DNA of 64,000 nucleotides from positions 3,348,001 through 3,412,000 of the forward strand of contig NC_008228.1 of the NCBI RefSeq assembly GCF_000014225.1, written 5' to 3'. A program made the translations under genes and the position numbers. The notes beneath the pieces are model-generated. The model was not told the origin of the DNA. It was given only the letters and a program-made list of their open reading frames with translations, and made no database searches. Positions 43,466 through 52,859 of the stretch are shown in pieces (the first letter of the stretch is position 1; each line of letters starts with the position of its first letter). Source of the stretch: Paraglaciecola sp. T6c. GTDB taxonomy: Bacteria; Pseudomonadota; Gammaproteobacteria; Enterobacterales; Alteromonadaceae.

Positions 43466-45208
43466 TTACTCAACCTCGTTGGCGCTCCATACGTAATTCC
43501 ACACTTCACTCACCTGAGTATCACCAAGGGTAAGAAACAGGCGCATATCTATCGCATTGTCGCTCTCAGGCACTAACTTAAATTGAGCGCGCCACGTCTT
43601 CTTGTCAGGCAGTTGAATCACTTCTAAATCTTTAAATGTGCCTGACGACAGAGATAACTGCGGCGTTAAACGAATTGAATCGGTCAAATGCGCAAACGCG
43701 TCAGTACTAAAATCAATCATCATCTGACGCTCGCTTCGCTCTGGCGCGTTATCTTGACCCGGTAAGGCTGCCCAACTGTTAAATACTTGCGTCACCCTAG
43801 CGACTTCTTCGTGGTGAAGTGCTCCGTTTACTGTCGTTAAGGTGTAATCGAACTGACGCATTTCCCCTTTTTTGAAGGGTTTGGCCGGTACCCAGTAACT
43901 AACAATATTGTCATTCGTTTCTGAGTTAGTGGGTATTTCAACCAGCTCTACTCTTCCTTTACCCCAATGGTTGTTGGGGGTTATCCACATACCAGGGCGT
44001 TGGTGATAGTGAGCTTCAGCATCTTGGTAGCTCTTAAAGTCTTGGTCTCGTTGCAGCAGCCCGAAGCCCTTAGGTTGGTCGTCTTGCAAAGAGGTAACCC
44101 GCAAATCTTTAGGGTTATTCAATGAGCGCCATATCCACTCGCCGCTTGATGTCTGCATAGATAAACCATCAGAGTCGTGCACCTCAGGCCTGAAATCATC
44201 AAACTTGCGCGTGTCATTTTCGCCACTGAGGTACATGCTGGTAAGTGGGGCAACACCTAATTTCTTGACGTCTTCACGAGCGAATATAACGCTTTGTACG
44301 TGCATAACAGAATCTAACCCGGGAACAAGTTCAAAACGATACGCCCCAGTCACTGATTTACTATCAAGCAAGGCAAAGAACACAAGTTTGGTGTCATGCT
44401 CTTTAGGCTCTAGCATCCAGAATTTGGTAAATGCTGGAAATTCTTCACCGCTTGCTTCCGCGGTGTCGATAGCGAGCCCACGGGCTGAAATACCGAAAAC
44501 TTGCCCAGGGCCTATCAAACGAAAATAAGACGCACCTAAGAACACGGCTACTTCATCTTTGTAGTGATTAGTTTTTAATGGGTAATGCACTCTAAAACCA
44601 GCAAAACCTGCATCTTTAGGCACCAACCCTTTCAGGGCTGCAGCATCCTTTTCATAAATAAAGCGGTCTGTTTCAAACAACATGTTTTTAGTACCACTGT
44701 TGTCATCAACTATTTTAATGCCCACCGGTGAGCGGTATAAAAATCCTGGGTGGAACAATTGCATTTCAAATTTGGCTTTGTTTTTCCACTGGGCTTTTTC
44801 TGGATTGAAGCGAATCGCGCGGTATTGCTGATAATTCATCTCAGCTAATTCAGCTGGAAGATCTTGTTTAGGTGGCGCATATGACTGAGTAGCAAGGGAT
44901 TTCGCTTGCTCTGTGACTAATGAGAACACGCGTTCTTCGGTGGTTTTCTCTGCAGGTGCCTCAACAGGATCAGCGGCCGCGTCTGAAGGCTTTGCTTCCT
45001 TGTCTTGTTTATCTTTTGCCTTGGTCTGAGTTTGCTTTATCGATTGCGTTTTTTTGTTATCAACAGGTGCTTGTTCTGGTGTCTGAACTTGGGTAGAAGC
45101 CCCCACACTGACAATTAAACACACTAAACCCACAAGACGTGACAGAGTACTCCTTTGACGAGATACCGCCTTGAGGCGTTGACGATTGACGGAGTTCTGG
45201 GTTGTCAT
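43466..45208 (-). CDS. opgG: Periplasmic glucans biosynthesis protein OpgG (MdoG)
   Basis: A 580-residue periplasmic protein. The N-terminal signal anchor (about 22-40) is followed by a Lys/Gln/Glu-rich linker of about 50 residues (45-95) not found in the 511-residue E. coli protein, then the conserved OpgG domain. The latter begins near 'SYAPPKQDLPAELAEMNYQQYRAIRF' in outline and includes GFAGFRVHYPL, YLSGEND and IWRSLNNP. OpgG is required for glucan branching or release. It is the first gene of opgGH. The linker is low-complexity and probably flexible. Confidence 0.92.
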   Translation of the reverse strand: MTTQNSVNRQRLKAVSRQRSTLSRLVGLVCLIVSVGASTQVQTPEQAPVDNKKTQSIKQTQTKAKDKQDKEAKPSDAAADPVEAPAEKTTEERVFSLVTEQAKSLATQSYAPPKQDLPAELAEMNYQQYRAIRFNPEKAQWKNKAKFEMQLFHPGFLYRSPVGIKIVDDNSGTKNMLFETDRFIYEKDAAALKGLVPKDAGFAGFRVHYPLKTNHYKDEVAVFLGASYFRLIGPGQVFGISARGLAIDTAEASGEEFPAFTKFWMLEPKEHDTKLVFFALLDSKSVTGAYRFELVPGLDSVMHVQSVIFAREDVKKLGVAPLTSMYLSGENDTRKFDDFRPEVHDSDGLSMQTSSGEWIWRSLNNPKDLRVTSLQDDQPKGFGLLQRDQDFKSYQDAEAHYHQRPGMWITPNNHWGKGRVELVEIPTNSETNDNIVSYWVPAKPFKKGEMRQFDYTLTTVNGALHHEEVARVTQVFNSWAALPGQDNAPERSERQMMIDFSTDAFAHLTDSIRLTPQLSLSSGTFKDLEVIQLPDKKTWRAQFKLVPESDNAIDMRLFLTLGDTQVSEVWNYVWSANEVE

Positions 45209-45812
45209 TTTATTTCTGGTCCCTTTACTGGTTTTGGCGTTTTACAATTCTGGGGTTGGTCGTTCCCAGTGATGAGCAGTTTTTACAATACTTGAACGTT
45301 TAACGCGTGAAATCGCTACGTCTCACCCGCAGATTGCAACTTTCGAACCACAAATTAAATATGTGCCAAACCCGCTGAACATTAGACTAAAGGATAAGCT
45401 ATTAAGGACTCACTCCTGTGCAAACCTGAGACGAAAAAACAGCTAAATGAATAAGGCAACGTAGTTGCACGTTCAGCACAGTGCGGTGCCAGCGACTTAC
45501 TCGGAGCCCTTTAAAATTAAACCGCGTAGAAAATACTAAGGCAGCATTGATACTAAAAAGTCCCGAGATTAATGTGAATTTTTAGCGGCAGCATGTCACT
45601 GTGAAAAGGAATAATGCCTTGCACGCAAAATCGCCGCCGCGCGCTCAAAAGTTTTTGCCCGTCGCAAATTAGTCTCACTTTCAAAGGTTGGCATTAGGCG
45701 TAACATTAATGAGCAGCAATTTTGTTGCTTATTACGGACAGTGGTGTACTGGTATGGATATAACCTATTAAAATTAATGGCTTACAAAATCAAAGGCGAG
45801 AATAACCTAGTC

Positions 45813-45889
45813 TGTTTTGAGAAACAGCCGCGGTTATTTAATCTACTTCTTTGCCAAGTCTCAAAACAAGAAAATCGAGATAACCGTGG
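45813..45889. repeat. Interlocked inverted repeats (pseudoknot-like order)
   Basis: TGTTTTGAGA (45813-45822) pairs with TCTCAAAACA (45859-45868). CCGCGGTTAT (45828-45837) pairs with ATAACCGTGG (45880-45889) with one G-T pair. The order A-B-A'-B' is that of an H-type pseudoknot rather than of nested hairpins. Confidence 0.6.
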
Positions 45890-45975
45890 TATTTTTAACC
45901 CGCCATTGTAAATTTTACTCGTGGGACATATCTAAAAAGCAATTAGGGAGAATCGGTATAGGTTGAGGGGTTAAA

Positions 45976-46014
45976 TAGTGGGTCTAAGTAGTGGGTCTAA
46001 GTAGTGGGGTTAAG
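45976..46014. repeat. Three 13-bp tandem repeats
   Basis: TAGTGGGTCTAAG occurs at 45976 and 45989, with a variant (TAGTGGGGTTAAG) at 46002. They are noncoding and lie just beyond the fadR terminator. Confidence 0.85.
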
Positions 46015-46040
46015 GATTGACGAACAAGGTATGGCAACAT

Positions 46041-46064
46041 AAAAAAGCCGCAAAAACTGCGGCT
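46041..46064 (-). terminator. Terminator after fadR
   Basis: An AGCCGCA / TGCGGCT stem has a five-base loop and six T on the minus strand, 50 bp past the fadR stop. Confidence 0.8.
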
Positions 46065-46111
46065 ATTTAAAATCATATGACTCTTAATTCCCACAACATG
46101 CGGTACTGAGG

Positions 46112-46822
46112 CTAGTCAACTAAGCCCTTGGGCATCTCATCACGCATCTCGTTCCACAACTTACCGCTGGCGATACCGTAATTGCGAATGACTAACAACA
46201 CGCTTTCGTAATCACCTTTTTCAGCAAGCGCGAGCAATTGCTGGTAGTAATCATGGGTCAGCGCCCGAGATTTCTCATTAGAGAAGTAGTAACCACCGAT
46301 ACGTGAATACAAACCTTTAAAGCCATTCATCATTAGCACGTATACAGGGTTTCCAGATGCAAAGGCCAAGTCATGATTTAATTGATAATCTTTAACAGCA
46401 AATGCAGTTCCGTCTTGCTCTACTTCTTTATATTGCTGCAGAATTTCAATGGTTTTTTCTTGGTTGTTGCGGATCGCCCCACGAATAAATACTGCACTTA
46501 AGTTAGTGCGCGCCGCCAACAGATGATCCACTAGCTCTGAAATCCCATCTTCGTCTAAACGAGCCAAGGTTTCTAAGATGTTCAGACCTGAGGTTTCCCA
46601 GAAGTTATTCACTTTAGTCGGCTTACCATGTTGAATAGTCAACCAACCGTCTCGCGCTAAGCGCTGCAGTACTTCACGTAATGTTGTTCGAGTTACCCCA
46701 ATTAATTCTGATAGTTCACGCTCTGCAGGAAGTATGGTACCGGGAGGGAAGCGACCGCTCCATATAGATTCAACTATATACTCTTCGGCAAATCCGGCTG
46801 GACTCTGTGCCTTATAAATCAT
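46112..46822 (-). CDS. fadR: Fatty-acid metabolism regulator FadR
   Basis: A 236-residue GntR-family regulator, very close in length to E. coli FadR (239). The winged helix-turn-helix (about 1-75) contains [51 protein letters not shown]. The acyl-CoA-binding FadR C-terminal domain includes [18 protein letters not shown] and YYFSNEKSR. It represses fad genes and activates unsaturated fatty-acid synthesis until long-chain acyl-CoA binds. It is divergent from nhaB, as in Vibrio and enteric bacteria, and a FadR-box-like site lies in the gap, suggesting autoregulation. Confidence 0.95.
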   Translation of the reverse strand: MIYKAQSPAGFAEEYIVESIWSGRFPPGTILPAERELSELIGVTRTTLREVLQRLARDGWLTIQHGKPTKVNNFWETSGLNILETLARLDEDGISELVDHLLAARTNLSAVFIRGAIRNNQEKTIEILQQYKEVEQDGTAFAVKDYQLNHDLAFASGNPVYVLMMNGFKGLYSRIGGYYFSNEKSRALTHDYYQQLLALAEKGDYESVLLVIRNYGIASGKLWNEMRDEMPKGLVD

Positions 46823-46860
46823 TTCATTGCTCGCAAGGTTATCAATATTATTATGCTATT

Positions 46861-46877
46861 AACTGATTGTACCAGAT
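46861..46877. promoter_or_regulatory. FadR-box-like operator between fadR and nhaB
   Basis: AACTGATTGTACCAGAT read on the other strand is ATCTGGTACAATCAGTT, close to known FadR operators of the ATCTGGTACGACCAGAT type. It lies 38 bp before the fadR start and about 190 bp before nhaB. Confidence 0.6.
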
Positions 46878-47068
46878 GATATTTCTCGGGAACAATGAAT
46901 CTTTAACAAGATGTTAAGTTATATACTGAGTGTCACATTCATCGAATAAACTTTTGAGCACCTTATTTTAAGTTAAATGTAGCTAAGCATGCGATTTACC
47001 TTGCATTTTTACGTTACAGAATTTAAAAAGTAGTTATAAAAGCTAGAAAAATTTAAAGGTTTGAATCT

Positions 47069-48649
47069 ATGCAACAATCGACCATCGGCGCAGTTTATAG
47101 CAATTTCTTGGGTCAAGCCCCTGATTGGTATAAAAAATCTATTATCGCCTTCCTTATTTTTAACCCAATCCTATTCATGGCAGACCCGTACATAGCTGGC
47201 TGGGCGTTAGTATTAGAGTTTATTTTTACTCTTGCGATGGCGTTAAAATGCTATCCATTGCAACCCGGTGGCCTTCTGTTGATTGAAGCACTCTTTATCG
47301 GGATGACCTCCCCGGAACACATGAAGCATGAAATAGTCGTCAATATAGAGGTGGTTTTGCTGCTGGTCTTTATGGTGGCGGGTATCTATTTCATGAAAGA
47401 CATGCTGTTGTTTATGTTCACTAAATTACTGCTTAAACTTAAAAACAAGATTGCCTTGTCGATGTCGTTTGTTGCAGCATCCGCTTTTTTGTCAGCCTTT
47501 TTAGATGCATTAACGGTTGTGGCGGTCATTATCGCTGTCGGCATGGGCTTTTATTCTATCTATCATAAAGTTGCCTCTGGTAAGGAGTTTCACTCTGATC
47601 ACGACCACACCAGCGACGATCACGTTGACCACCCAAAGCGCCAAGATTTGGAAGATTTTCGGGCGTTTTTGCGTAACCTAATGATGCACGCTGCGGTAGG
47701 TACTGCATTGGGCGGCGTGATGACCATGGTTGGTGAGCCACAAAATTTAATTATTGCAGATAAAGCCAGCTGGAATTTTGGTGAATTTTTTGTGCGCATG
47801 TCGCCGGTCACTATTCCTGTATTTTTCGCCGGAATTGCCACCACTTTCGCCTTAGAGAAGTTTAAAATATTCAGTTATGGCGCACAGTTACCTCAAGTTG
47901 TTCGCGATATTTTAACCGCTCACAGCCACCAGCAAGAAGCCACCCGTACCAAACAAGACAGTGCTAAATTGTGGATCCAAGGTTTCATCGGCATATGGCT
48001 TGTGATTGGATTGGCAGGCCACTTCGCTGCCGTAGGCTTAATTGGCTTATCTATTATCGTGTTGGCGACCTCCATGAATGGCATCATCGATGAGCACTCA
48101 ATCGGTAAAGCATTCGAAGAGGCGTTGCCCTTTACAGCCCTATTATGCGTTTTCTTTGGGGTTGTAGCAGTCATCATTGACCAAGGCCTATTCACGCCTG
48201 TTATCGATTGGGTGCTGACCTTCGAAGGCCGTTCACAACTAGTGATGTTCTACTTAGCCAACGGGGCGCTATCCATGGTCAGTGACAATGTGTTTGTTGG
48301 CTCTGTTTACATTACCGAGGTAGCTGCAGCACTTGAACATGGTCACATCACCCGCGATGAATTCGATATGCTAGCCGTTGCAATTAACACAGGTACAAAC
48401 TTACCCAGTGTGGCAACGCCGAACGGACAAGCTGCTTTCTTGTTCTTGTTGACCTCTGCAATTGCACCGCTATTACGCTTGTCATACGGCACAATGGTGT
48501 ACATGGCGCTACCCTACACCATTGTACTGACTATCGTTGGGCTAGCTGCAACATACTTCGGCTTGGGAGATTTAACCAACTGGCTGTATGATATGCATCT
48601 CATAGAGCACCACAGCGCGACCTTAGGCGCTGAAGCCGCAGCGCACTAA
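47069..48649 (+). CDS. nhaB: Na+/H+ antiporter NhaB
   Basis: A 526-residue inner-membrane antiporter with about twelve helices. It begins with the NhaB N-terminal hallmark [14 protein letters not shown] and carries [20 protein letters not shown] and [35 protein letters not shown] near the end. A histidine/aspartate-rich cytoplasmic loop (about 175-195, [14 protein letters not shown]) is notable. NhaB exports sodium in exchange for protons, needed in seawater. An AAAGG site lies upstream of the ATG. The order fadR/nhaB/dsbB is conserved in marine gammaproteobacteria. Confidence 0.95.
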   Translation: MQQSTIGAVYSNFLGQAPDWYKKSIIAFLIFNPILFMADPYIAGWALVLEFIFTLAMALKCYPLQPGGLLLIEALFIGMTSPEHMKHEIVVNIEVVLLLVFMVAGIYFMKDMLLFMFTKLLLKLKNKIALSMSFVAASAFLSAFLDALTVVAVIIAVGMGFYSIYHKVASGKEFHSDHDHTSDDHVDHPKRQDLEDFRAFLRNLMMHAAVGTALGGVMTMVGEPQNLIIADKASWNFGEFFVRMSPVTIPVFFAGIATTFALEKFKIFSYGAQLPQVVRDILTAHSHQQEATRTKQDSAKLWIQGFIGIWLVIGLAGHFAAVGLIGLSIIVLATSMNGIIDEHSIGKAFEEALPFTALLCVFFGVVAVIIDQGLFTPVIDWVLTFEGRSQLVMFYLANGALSMVSDNVFVGSVYITEVAAALEHGHITRDEFDMLAVAINTGTNLPSVATPNGQAAFLFLLTSAIAPLLRLSYGTMVYMALPYTIVLTIVGLAATYFGLGDLTNWLYDMHLIEHHSATLGAEAAAH

Positions 48650-48666
48650 TCTAGTTTTGTTTAATA

Positions 48667-48695
48667 AAGCACCGCTGGATTGCGGTGCTTTTTTG
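48667..48695 (+). terminator. Terminator after nhaB
   Basis: A perfect 9-bp stem AAGCACCGC / GCGGTGCTT with a six-base loop is followed by TTTTTG. It ends 35 bp before the dsbB start, so dsbB probably has partial read-through or its own promoter. Confidence 0.85.
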
Positions 48696-48730
48696 TTTTA
48701 GTTATTTTTAGTAATTTTACGAGTAGCGTC

Positions 48731-49246
48731 ATGACCTTTATTTCAAATCTTGCTGACACCCGCCTTGCTTGGGGTCTGTTATTTTTATCGGCATTGGTAT
48801 TAGTGGCGTATGCCCTATTTAGCCAGCATGCCATGGGGCTGCAGCCGTGCATTATGTGTATTTACCAGCGCACTGCCATCTTTGGAATTATGTTTGCCTG
48901 CGTACCCGTACTCGCCGCCAACAATATGCTAACGCGTTTATTTGCATTTACTGTGTGGGGAATTTCCGCCATTTGGGGAGGACTGATAGCCTGGGAGCAT
49001 TACGATATTCAAAATGCGGCCAACCCTTTCTTTGCGACCTGTGAAATTGTACCGAACTTTCCTTCATGGTTGCCATTACATGAATGGCTACCTAACTTGT
49101 TCGCAGCCACAGGTGACTGCGGCAATATTGATTGGGTATTTATGGATATGAGTATGCCCCAGTGGATGATGGTCGTGTTTGCGATTTATTCATCTATTTG
49201 GTTTGTGGTGCTTGCGTCTCGGCTCATAGGTAATCGCGCTATTTGA
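48731..49246 (+). CDS. dsbB: Disulfide bond formation protein DsbB
   Basis: A 171-residue inner-membrane quinone-dependent oxidase of DsbA with four helices. The active-site cysteine pairs are Cys40-Ile-Met-Cys43 and Cys104/Cys130, almost the same positions as in E. coli DsbB. QPCIMCIYQR is the family motif. The ATG at 48731 is chosen because the longer in-frame start would lie inside the nhaB terminator, and because this start gives the family-standard length. It passes electrons from DsbA to quinone. A clear terminator follows. Confidence 0.94.
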   Translation: MTFISNLADTRLAWGLLFLSALVLVAYALFSQHAMGLQPCIMCIYQRTAIFGIMFACVPVLAANNMLTRLFAFTVWGISAIWGGLIAWEHYDIQNAANPFFATCEIVPNFPSWLPLHEWLPNLFAATGDCGNIDWVFMDMSMPQWMMVVFAIYSSIWFVVLASRLIGNRAI

Positions 49247-49286
49247 CACATTAAAATGTTGTCTGGCCTAGCAATAGGTTTACATC

Positions 49287-49312
49287 AAAAAGGAGCTGCC
49301 GCTCCTTTTTTT
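49287..49312 (+). terminator. Terminator after dsbB
   Basis: The perfect AAAAAGGAGC / GCTCCTTTTT stem has a TGCC loop and a nine-T run. Confidence 0.9.
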
Positions 49313-49554
49313 TTGCTCCTTAGAAACATCCCTGCCCCCGTATGCACTAGAGACGCGTAAAACTTGTTTAGCATTCACAATAAAATCAAGCGCTAAACGG
49401 AGTCATTTACTTTCTTTACTCTTATAGCGTGACAACGCATTCTAGCCATCCCCATTAATCAGAACTCTCGCTAAGCGATCGCTTATTAACGTGAAATGGT
49501 ATTAATTAAAGAGATCTAATTTATTCCACGATCGTAAAACAAACGCATGATGAC
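49313..49554. promoter_or_regulatory. Promoter side of the photolyase-related gene
   Basis: A 242-base gap between the dsbB terminator and the next ATG. No operator was recognised and no light-response element is evident. Confidence 0.3.
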
Positions 49555-51066
49555 ATGTTTAGTGAGGTTCTTATTTTGCGTTCAGCCTGCGTTGTTTTTC
49601 CAAATCAATTGTTTGAACATAATCCTTGTTTGAAGGGACAAGGCCATAAAGTGTGGTTAGTCGAAGACGATTTGTTTTTCGGTGATAGCCAGTATCCCCA
49701 ACGCTTTCATCAGCAGAAACTGCAATTGCATATGGCATCTATGGACTATTATCATTCGACGTTAACGGCGCTAGGCCACGATTGTCATTATATCGAATAT
49801 AGAGCTGAAGAACCCGCTATGAAGAGGCTGTTCAACGCACTAGGAGAGCAAAAAATTGAGCAGATCCACACGGTGGACCCCGTGGACTTCATACTGAAGA
49901 AGCGCTTAGAGCAATACGCTTACGAAGGTCATATTCAAATCACGTGGCATAAAAACCCAGGTTTTCTCAATACACAGCGTCAAAATAGTGCCTACCGTGA
50001 CAGCAAAAAGCGCTGGTTTATGGCGGACTTTTACCGTCACCAGCGCACTCGCCTTAATATTTTGATGGACGGAGACAAACCCGTTTCCGGTCGATGGAGT
50101 TTCGATGAAGAAAATCGCAAAAAAATTCCGAAAAAAGAAATAGCAAACATTCCAGAAATTCAATTTTGTGCAAAGACTCAATACCACACCCAAGCCATCG
50201 AGCGCATTAATGCTGATTTTTCTGATCATCCAGGCAATGGCCAAACGATCATATATCCGGTCACGCATGAGGACGCACAATTATGGTTGACCGCCTTTTT
50301 TGAACAGCGTTTTAAATATTTTGGCCGATTTGAGGATGCCATAGTAGAAGGTCAAAATTGGCTTTATCACAGTGTCCTTACCCCTATGCTGAATATCGGG
50401 CTTTTAACGCCCAAACAAGTCATCAGCCAAGCGATTCAATGTGCCGATGAGCACGAGGTGGACCTTGCGAGCCTAGAAGGCTTTGTTCGGCAAATCATAG
50501 GCTGGCGAGAGTTTATGCGCGCGACCTACAGTGACATTGGCGTATCAATGCGCACGCAGAATCACTGGCAACATAAGCGCAAAATACCCAGTGCATTCTA
50601 CACCGGGGACACAGGCATTATCCCGCTAGACGATACCATCAAGCGGATATTACAAACGGGTTATTGCCATCACATTGAGCGGTTGATGGTACTAGGCGGC
50701 TTTTTCTTTTTATGCGAATTCGAGCCGGATGAAATCTATGGCTGGTTTATGGACATGTTTATTGACAGCTACGATTGGGTGATGGTGTCCAACGTGTACG
50801 CGATGAGCCAGCACGCAGATGGCGGACAAATCACCACCAAGCCCTATTTCAGTGGCTCTAATTACATCATTAAAATGAGTCACTACAAAAAAGGAGCTTG
50901 GTCGGATATATGGGATGCGCTGTACTGGCGATGGATAATAAAAAACCACGCTGAACTAAAGAAAAACCATCGCTGGGCTATGATGTGCAGCCAAGTAGAT
51001 AAGATGGAGGAAGATAAAAAAAACGCCTACCTGACAGAGGCCAACACGTATTTGTCTGGGTTATAG
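49555..51066 (+). CDS. Cryptochrome/photolyase-related flavoprotein lacking the usual FeS cysteines
   Basis: A 503-residue protein of the FeS-BCP/prokaryotic (6-4) photolyase group. The N-terminal Rossmann-like domain (about 10-130) and helical FAD domain (about 240-480) are typical, with LASLEGFVRQIIGWREFMR and DGGQITTKPYFSGSNYI. In cluster-bearing members the segment after this carries a Cys-x-x-Cys; here it reads SHYKKGAWSD, so those ligands are absent. It may therefore repair (6-4) or cyclobutane photoproducts or act as a photoreceptor without the cluster. The start is uncertain: the ATG at 49555 lacks a site, whereas an in-frame TTG at 49576 has GAGG upstream. Confidence 0.82.
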   Translation: MFSEVLILRSACVVFPNQLFEHNPCLKGQGHKVWLVEDDLFFGDSQYPQRFHQQKLQLHMASMDYYHSTLTALGHDCHYIEYRAEEPAMKRLFNALGEQKIEQIHTVDPVDFILKKRLEQYAYEGHIQITWHKNPGFLNTQRQNSAYRDSKKRWFMADFYRHQRTRLNILMDGDKPVSGRWSFDEENRKKIPKKEIANIPEIQFCAKTQYHTQAIERINADFSDHPGNGQTIIYPVTHEDAQLWLTAFFEQRFKYFGRFEDAIVEGQNWLYHSVLTPMLNIGLLTPKQVISQAIQCADEHEVDLASLEGFVRQIIGWREFMRATYSDIGVSMRTQNHWQHKRKIPSAFYTGDTGIIPLDDTIKRILQTGYCHHIERLMVLGGFFFLCEFEPDEIYGWFMDMFIDSYDWVMVSNVYAMSQHADGGQITTKPYFSGSNYIIKMSHYKKGAWSDIWDALYWRWIIKNHAELKKNHRWAMMCSQVDKMEEDKKNAYLTEANTYLSGL

Positions 51067-51241
51067 TGGTAAAACGACTGGCTAGTACTGCTAGCGATCA
51101 ATTTTTTACACTTAAGCACACGCTCTCGGAAAAATCTAATGTCAACGAAACGAACCGAAGGGAAAGGAAAAGAAAGGCAGTGTAATAATCACGCTCTCGA
51201 CGTTTCCCTTACGTGCATAAAATCGGTTAGTTGACCCTAAC

Positions 51242-51736
51242 TTAATCCGTATCTTCCAGTGGCCATATGGCAATATAGTCTTCAAAATCTTCCAGTTCGA
51301 CATCGTGATCAAATACGGTTTTGCCGCGTACCGACATACCCACTTTATGCATTTTGGCTTTTTTGCCTTTATTTAAAAGTGGATGCCATGACGGTAAACC
51401 GCGCCCCTCATGCAACCGGCGATAGCTGCAGCTGGTAGGCATGAAAAATATGTCGTCTATATTTTCTTTGCTCAGCTTGACACAATCCGGGACCAATATG
51501 GTGCGCTCGTCATAGCGGGTGCAATTGCAGGTTTTAGTGTTCAGCAAACCACATGCGATATTAGTGTAGTGGATCTGCTCACCACTGTTTATGTGCGCCG
51601 TAGGGGCAGCTGTTTCTGCTTCATCGTCATCAATAAACTTGTGCAGACAGCACTTGGCACATCCATCACAGATCGATTCCCATTGTGCTTCATTCATTTT
51701 TTCAAGTGGCGTATCAAGCCAAAATTTATCATTCAT
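51242..51736 (-). CDS. ycgN: YcgN family cysteine-cluster protein (UPF0260)
   Basis: A 164-residue cytoplasmic protein with Cys23-x2-Cys26-x2-Cys29-Cys30 near the N-terminus (ICDGCAKCCLHKF). Further cysteines lie at NIACGLLNTKTCNCTRYD and PDCVKL, the YcgN/YkgJ-type zinc- or iron-binding pattern. Its function is unknown in any organism I recall. The start overlaps by eight bases with the stop of the STAS-like gene upstream, and ycgN-ycgM-type neighbours match the enteric ycgLMN order. Confidence 0.87.
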   Translation of the reverse strand: MNDKFWLDTPLEKMNEAQWESICDGCAKCCLHKFIDDDEAETAAPTAHINSGEQIHYTNIACGLLNTKTCNCTRYDERTILVPDCVKLSKENIDDIFFMPTSCSYRRLHEGRGLPSWHPLLNKGKKAKMHKVGMSVRGKTVFDHDVELEDFEDYIAIWPLEDTD

Positions 51737-52115
51737 AATTATATAATAACCAGGCTATAGCCTTACTTTTTGATTCGAAATTTCTAATTGGCAAACTAAA
51801 TTTCTTGCTGATATCAGCAATCAAGGCATGGGTATGACTAAGATCGACTTTAGGCAAAAGGCGTGCAACGCGCAACAAGCCCAACCAATCCTCGTCTCTC
51901 ATTCTCAGCAGGATATCCATTAGGCGCACATTGTCGTATGACAGCTGTACCTCAGACAAATCCAGTAAAATCCCTTTTAAATTGTGCACGTGAGCCAAAT
52001 TTATCGCTTTCTTTATGACAATTTCCATCTTATCAACATGTTCTACATGACCCACCGCCTCTACAATCACCACTTTATTGGTTAAGTCTAAACGATGGTG
52101 TTGGGTGAAAATCAT
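51729..52115 (-). CDS. STAS/SpoIIAA-like small protein
   Basis: A 128-residue soluble protein with alternating strands and helices. The core 'GILLDLSEVQLSYDNVRLMDILLRM' resembles STAS or SpoIIAA-like domains, where a short strand followed by a helix binds partners or ligands. No phosphorylatable serine in the anti-sigma-antagonist position is obvious. It overlaps the start of ycgN and lies 84 bp downstream of the FAH-family gene. The role is unknown. Confidence 0.65.
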   Translation of the reverse strand: MIFTQHHRLDLTNKVVIVEAVGHVEHVDKMEIVIKKAINLAHVHNLKGILLDLSEVQLSYDNVRLMDILLRMRDEDWLGLLRVARLLPKVDLSHTHALIADISKKFSLPIRNFESKSKAIAWLLYNYE

Positions 52116-52199
52116 TATCTACTACTCTTATCCACGACTCTTATTTACTGCTCTTATTCACTGCTGTATGCATGACCGTTATGCGGCGGTTACTTTGCG

Positions 52200-52859
52200 T
52201 TAAACAACGTGTGTCTGCACAGAAAAATGTTGTGATAAATTAACACTAATGTCGTCGCCCGCATTCAATGGCCCGACGCCCTTAGGTGTGCCTGTTAGGA
52301 CAATATCGCCTGGCAGCAAGGTGAAAGTTTTTGTTACATTTTCCACCAAAGACAAGATGCTATGCATCATGTGAGTGCTATTACCTAGTTGCCTTACTGT
52401 ATTATTGACCGTCAAACTGAACTCGATATTTCGTTCAATATCAATCTCCTGTGCAGGTACAAACAAAGACATCGGGCAGCTCGCATCAAAACTTTTCGCT
52501 CTCTCCCACGGCTGACCTTTAGCCTTAAGCCGGTCTTGTATATCACGTAGAGTAAGATCTAACCCTAAACCCACGCCGATTATGCTTTGTTTAGCCTGCT
52601 TTTCATCACAATGATTTAGGCGTTGCCCAATCAAAATAGCGATTTCAAGCTCATTATGACAACTGCCTAAGCCTTTAGGGATAACAAGCGGCTCGGCTAG
52701 ATCACACAGTGCGGTATTTGGCTTAATAAACAACAAAGGCTCGTTGGGTACTTCATTGTTTAACTCTTGAATATGTTCGAGGTAATTTCGCCCAACACAC
52801 ACCACTTTTCCAAGGGGCAAGTCGATTTTGCGACCATCGATAAATTGATGTTGATACAT
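52200..52859 (-). CDS. Fumarylacetoacetate hydrolase-family protein (YcgM-like)
   Basis: A 219-residue FAH-fold hydrolase. Metal-binding Glu-x-Glu lies in HNELEIAILIG, then GLGLDLTLRDIQ and VLTGTPKGVGPL near the C-terminus. YcgM-type proteins act as acylpyruvate hydrolases or oxaloacetate decarboxylases. The start codon directly follows the stop of the lytic transglycosylase gene (TAA-ATG) with AAAGGGCG upstream, so the two are translationally coupled. It is part of the conserved ycgLMN-type neighbourhood. Confidence 0.88.
   Translation of the reverse strand: MYQHQFIDGRKIDLPLGKVVCVGRNYLEHIQELNNEVPNEPLLFIKPNTALCDLAEPLVIPKGLGSCHNELEIAILIGQRLNHCDEKQAKQSIIGVGLGLDLTLRDIQDRLKAKGQPWERAKSFDASCPMSLFVPAQEIDIERNIEFSLTVNNTVRQLGNSTHMMHSILSLVENVTKTFTLLPGDIVLTGTPKGVGPLNAGDDISVNLSQHFSVQTHVV

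Larger units (their letters stand above)
45209..46111. other. Long intergenic region between opgG and fadR
   Basis: About 900 bases carry the opgG promoter side, an interlocked pair of inverted repeats (45813-45889), three 13-bp tandem repeats (45976-46014) and the fadR terminator. No protein gene was recognised. A small RNA is possible but not shown. Confidence 0.55.
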
